Positions 5,678 through 7,813 of a stretch of 7,813 bases of DNA are shown here, piece by piece. A program made the position numbers and the translations under genes. Numbering within the stretch: position 1 is the stretch's first letter; each line of letters opens with the position of its first letter. The notes under the pieces are model-generated. The model saw nothing but the letters and a program-made list of their open reading frames with translations. It ran no database searches and was not told the DNA's origin. The stretch lies in NCBI GenBank assembly GCA_013695335.1, contig JACDAR010000082.1, forward strand, positions 1 to 7,813, read 5' to 3'. The DNA comes from Rubrobacter sp. GTDB taxonomy: Bacteria; Actinomycetota; Rubrobacteria; Rubrobacterales; Rubrobacteraceae.

Positions 5678-5702
5678 GCGCCAGAACCACTCTAAAGCTC
5701 AT
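5655..5702 (-). other. Possible 15-codon ORF overlapping the ispD stop and the ispF start
   Basis: An ATG overlapping the ispD stop (ATGA) opens a 15-codon frame, MSFRVVLAHGIGVEN, which ends at TAG inside ispF. It is in a different frame from ispF as annotated. Its first residues resemble a normal IspF N terminus (FRVGLGVDVHAF in the real gene). It may be chance, a coupling minicistron, or a decayed earlier start. There is no evidence that it is translated. Confidence 0.2.
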
Positions 5703-6427
5703 ATCCGTACCTGATGATCCGCAACCATACTCCCGCCGTTATGGATGCGGGAGCGGGAGCGCATGATGGCTTCGGCCAGAATGAGATCCTCCGGCGAAGT
5801 CAGCTTGATGTTGGTCTTCTCACCAGGCACCAGCGCGACGCGTCCTCCATTCCGCTCGACAAGTGAAGCGTCGTCCGTGGCGTCGAGTATTTCATCCTCG
5901 GGGGAAGAGAAGATCTCGCGCAGCAGTCCAAGCCGGAATGCCTGCGGGGTCTGCACTGCGTGGAGCCTGTTCCGGTCCAGGGTCTCGTGAACCATGCCAT
6001 CCTCAGCGACCTTGATGGTATCCGAGACGGGGAGGGCAGGAACAGAGCCATCGGCTTCCCCTTCCATCGCCCAGACCACGCGCCCCACGAGGTCAGGCGT
6101 GACGAGGCACCGGGAGCCGTCGTGGATAAGGACCAGCGTCTCCGGATCTTCGTCGCATATTCCGAGCCCGTTTCTGGTGGAGAAAGAACGGCAGGAGCCA
6201 GGCTGGGTGCATCCTGCGTACTTGCTGATACCGCCTTCGGAGGCGAGATCTCGTATGCGCCCGCAGTCTCCGACTGCGTATATGCGCGATATTTCCGGGG
6301 ATTCCTCGAAGGCGCGGAGGGTATGGTGGAGGGCCGGGCGTCCGAGTAGTTCTATGAACTGCTTGGGACGGCCCATCCGGCTGCCGGTCCCGCCTGCGAG
6401 GATGAGGGCGACTGCGGGGGGAGCTAT
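5699..6427 (-). CDS. ispD: 2-C-methyl-D-erythritol 4-phosphate cytidylyltransferase, probable AUA start
   Basis: IspD joins MEP and CTP to give CDP-methylerythritol, the third MEP-pathway step. Read from the ATA at 6427 the protein is 242 residues, close to the family's roughly 230. The nucleotide-binding loop LILAGGTGSRMGRPKQ (8-23, with R17 and K22), IHDGSR (101-106, D103 and R106), DRNRLHAVQTPQAF (151-164) and NIKLTSPEDL (206-215, K208) match known catalytic and CTP-binding sites. The first in-frame ATG (6376) would delete the essential AGGTGSR loop. No ATG, GTG, TTG or CTG lies between the in-frame TGA at 6463-6461 and the loop. ATA at 6427 has GGAGGA six nt upstream and overlaps the carD stop as ATAG, so it is the best start. 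The usual HDAARPL reads HDGSRCL, and RQESVRNGL reads RSFSTRNGL, both mild departures. It sits between carD and ispF. Confidence 0.93.
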   Translation of the reverse strand: MAPPAVALILAGGTGSRMGRPKQFIELLGRPALHHTLRAFEESPEISRIYAVGDCGRIRDLASEGGISKYAGCTQPGSCRSFSTRNGLGICDEDPETLVLIHDGSRCLVTPDLVGRVVWAMEGEADGSVPALPVSDTIKVAEDGMVHETLDRNRLHAVQTPQAFRLGLLREIFSSPEDEILDATDDASLVERNGGRVALVPGEKTNIKLTSPEDLILAEAIMRSRSRIHNGGSMVADHQVRI

Positions 6428-6975
6428 GTGGCGTCCTCCGCTATGCCCTCGCCCAGAACCTCATCCACCAGTTCCTCGGCCCGCTTGGCGTCGAGATTCC
6501 GAACCAGCGCGACCTCGGAGACCAGAATGCGCCGCGCCTTCATCAGCATGTTGCGCTCCCCGGTCGAGAGGTTGTGTTCGCCGCCGTAGGATGAGAGGTT
6601 CCGCACGACTTCGGCGACCTGTGAAATCTCACCATCCCGAAGTTTTGCCTGGTTGTGCTTGAGCCGCTGGTTCCAGTTCTGGGGCATTTCCGTTGCCTCG
6701 CCCCTGAGCACGGAGAGGGCTGCCTCCACTGTGTCCTCGTCGGCGCAGGCGCGAAGGCCGCTGTCTCCGTCAGCTGGGATGCTCAGGGTGAGCTCGGCGT
6801 CAGGAATGTACACCACGTAGTAGCTCCGCTCCTCCCCGAGGATTGTTTTCGCCTCGACCCCTGAGACGCACCCGGCGCCGTGGTTGGGGTAGACGACGAG
6901 ATCCCCCTCGTTGAAGACCTCGCCTGATGTTGTAGTCGCGCTGTTCTCGGACACGTTTACCTCCGCTTTGCTCAT
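6424..6975 (-). CDS. carD: CarD-family RNA polymerase-binding transcription regulator
   Basis: CarD binds the RNA polymerase beta subunit and the upstream edge of the transcription bubble, stabilising open complexes, notably at rRNA promoters in mycobacteria. The 183-residue protein has a Tudor-like RNAP-interaction domain (about 21-75: FNEGDLVVYPNHGAGCVSGVE, then TILGEERSYYVVYIP). A helical DNA-binding domain follows, with the bubble-wedging tryptophan in MPQNWNQRLKHN (W101) and the conserved QVAEVVRNL and LSTGERNMLMKARRILVSE segments. It has about 20 extra N-terminal residues, Ser/Thr/Asn-rich, compared with the 162-residue mycobacterial CarD. The ATG at 6975 is two nt after the disA stop, with GAGGT nine nt upstream. 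Placement between disA and ispD differs from Bacillus, where yacL is there; carD-ispD-ispF adjacency is typical of actinobacteria. The assignment is firm; its target promoters are not visible. Confidence 0.96.
   Translation of the reverse strand: MSKAEVNVSENSATTTSGEVFNEGDLVVYPNHGAGCVSGVEAKTILGEERSYYVVYIPDAELTLSIPADGDSGLRACADEDTVEAALSVLRGEATEMPQNWNQRLKHNQAKLRDGEISQVAEVVRNLSSYGGEHNLSTGERNMLMKARRILVSEVALVRNLDAKRAEELVDEVLGEGIAEDAT
6434..6439 (-). promoter_or_regulatory. Shine-Dalgarno sequence pointing to the AUA start of ispD
   Basis: GGAGGA ends six nt before ATA at 6427, in the last codons of carD. The next in-frame ATG is more than 50 nt further downstream and has no comparable site. This spacing is the main support for a non-standard ispD start coupled to carD termination. 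Confidence 0.65.
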
Positions 6976-6977
6976 TA

Positions 6978-7813
6978 CTAGAGTACCTCGTTTGAGGTCT
7001 CGAGACTCCTCTGGCGCTCAAGGCCCCTGTGGATAGCGCGCGCCCTGGCCTGGCCCACGCCCTCGACCTCGTCGAGTTCCTCCTCGGTGGCGGCGAGTAG
7101 ATCCTGGAGCGAGCCGAACTCCGAGATCAAGCGTTCCGCCACCCGCTTCGGGAGACGCGGCACCCTTTCGAGTTGCCTGTATCCCCTTGGCTTCACCAGC
7201 ACCTCTTCCGCCTGCCCGACGGAACCGTAGCCAAGTAGCTGGGTGATCTCGATCGGCTCCGAGAGCTGCTCCGACGTGAATGCATGCAACTCATCCCTGA
7301 CGTCTCCAGGATCGACGCCATCGTCCACGTAGTCTTTGAGAATCGCATCGTACTGGTCAGGGACGTTGTGAAAAGCCTGCTCTAGCTGCATCTCGATCAG
7401 CCGCCCCTCGCTTCCTAGCTCCCGCACGTACGCTTCTATTTCGTCAGCGATGCGCGCAGAATACTCGAACGTCGAGATCGCCCCAACCACCTCCCTGAGC
7501 GTCACCGCCCCGTCATATTCATGTACCGTGAGGTTCCGCGCCTCCTCCGTCAGACGCACGGTGAATTTCTCCAGCGTCGCAAGGGCAGAGTTCGCCTTCG
7601 ACAGCACAACCCCTATGTCTTCGAGCACGTGAGGTCCGTACGGCCCCTGATACAGACTCACTACCCTGCGACGTTCGGAAACCACGATCACGAGGTCACC
7701 AGTCTGCCGCGCGGTGCGATGGCCGGCGAGGTGGCGCGTGCCTGTCTCGTCGGATTCGAGGGTGGCGTCAGGAGTGAGGTAGACGTTGACGTAGTGGATC
7801 ATCGAGAGGTCAG
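6978..7813 (-). CDS. disA: DNA integrity scanning protein, diadenylate cyclase (5' end outside window)
   Basis: DisA makes cyclic di-AMP from two ATP and scans DNA for branched structures, at which its cyclase activity stops; the enzyme is an octamer. The 277 visible residues hold most of the DAC domain after the DGA motif, which lies just outside: NVYLTPDATLESDETGTRHL, then QTGDLVIVVSERRRVVSLYQG and the KANSALATLEKF helix. A linker with YVRELGSEGRLIEMQ, then VLVKPRGYRQLERVPRLPKRV, and a C-terminal helix-hairpin-helix DNA-binding region with EELDEVEGVGQARARAIHRGL follow. The full protein should be about 350 residues, so roughly 75 are missing. The methionine encoded at 7802-7800 is internal, because the frame runs on to the edge and aligned residues precede it. 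The nucleotide-binding GxRHR motif reads GTRHL (7728-7742), losing the second Arg. It is the first visible gene of the operon. Confidence 0.95.
   Translation of the reverse strand, partial: DLSMIHYVNVYLTPDATLESDETGTRHLAGHRTARQTGDLVIVVSERRRVVSLYQGPYGPHVLEDIGVVLSKANSALATLEKFTVRLTEEARNLTVHEYDGAVTLREVVGAISTFEYSARIADEIEAYVRELGSEGRLIEMQLEQAFHNVPDQYDAILKDYVDDGVDPGDVRDELHAFTSEQLSEPIEITQLLGYGSVGQAEEVLVKPRGYRQLERVPRLPKRVAERLISEFGSLQDLLAATEEELDEVEGVGQARARAIHRGLERQRSLETSNEVL

Noticed and set aside
6376..6376. ATG at 6376 as the ispD start
   Set aside because: It would remove the nucleotide-binding loop AGGTGSR directly upstream, which is conserved in IspD and in frame.
7800..7802. ATG at 7802 as a true disA start (short DisA)
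   Set aside because: The frame is open to the window edge and residues before and after this Met align inside the DAC domain of known DisA; the gene is simply cut by the window.

Overview
The window is a bacterial chromosomal segment with high GC content in the protein genes. Everything recognisable lies on the minus strand, so transcription runs from the right end towards the left. The gene content (CarD, DisA, tRNA genes without encoded CCA, an rlmB-cysS-gltX-ispF-ispD block) and the protein sequences suggest an actinobacterium, most plausibly a deep-branching Rubrobacter-like lineage. That placement is inferred from memory of these families, not from a search.

From right to left, positions 7813-1251 form one tightly packed run of eight genes: disA (5' end outside the window), carD, ispD, ispF, gltX, cysS, rlmB and a yacP/rae1-like NYN nuclease. 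Junctions are +2, -4, +21, -11, -4, +4 and +1 nt, so all but one of these genes are probably translationally coupled and the set is probably one operon. It links a c-di-AMP-synthesising DNA scanning protein, an RNA polymerase regulator, two consecutive MEP-pathway isoprenoid enzymes, two aminoacyl-tRNA synthetases, a 23S rRNA 2'-O-methyltransferase and a ribosome-associated nuclease. The order resembles the Bacillus disA-yacL-ispD-ispF-gltX-cysE-cysS-mrnC-rlmB-yacP cluster, with carD in place of yacL and with cysE and mrnC absent.

Positions 1084-1250 hold a 165-bp non-coding unit: two blocks of four 7-bp repeats in inverted orientation around a 105-bp core that carries an extended -10 promoter candidate. 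It fits almost exactly between the nuclease stop codon and the first tRNA.

Positions 1083-638 are a four-tRNA cluster, in transcription order Thr(TGT), Tyr(GTA), Thr(GGT), Met(CAT). A promoter candidate lies in the Thr-Tyr spacer and a perfect 7-bp hairpin in the Thr-Met spacer. The cluster leads into tuf (EF-Tu), whose 3' end is outside the window at the left. Apart from the missing tRNA-Gly and the extra tRNA-Met, this matches the E. coli thrU-tyrU-glyT-thrT-tufB arrangement.

The window is dominated by housekeeping genes, and I see no sign of a new multi-gene system, phage, CRISPR array or transposase. The points worth a second look are an apparent AUA start codon for ispD, the inverted heptad-repeat element, a changed ATP-binding motif in DisA (RHL instead of RHR), a small ORF straddling the ispD/ispF junction, and the distinct codon use of tuf.
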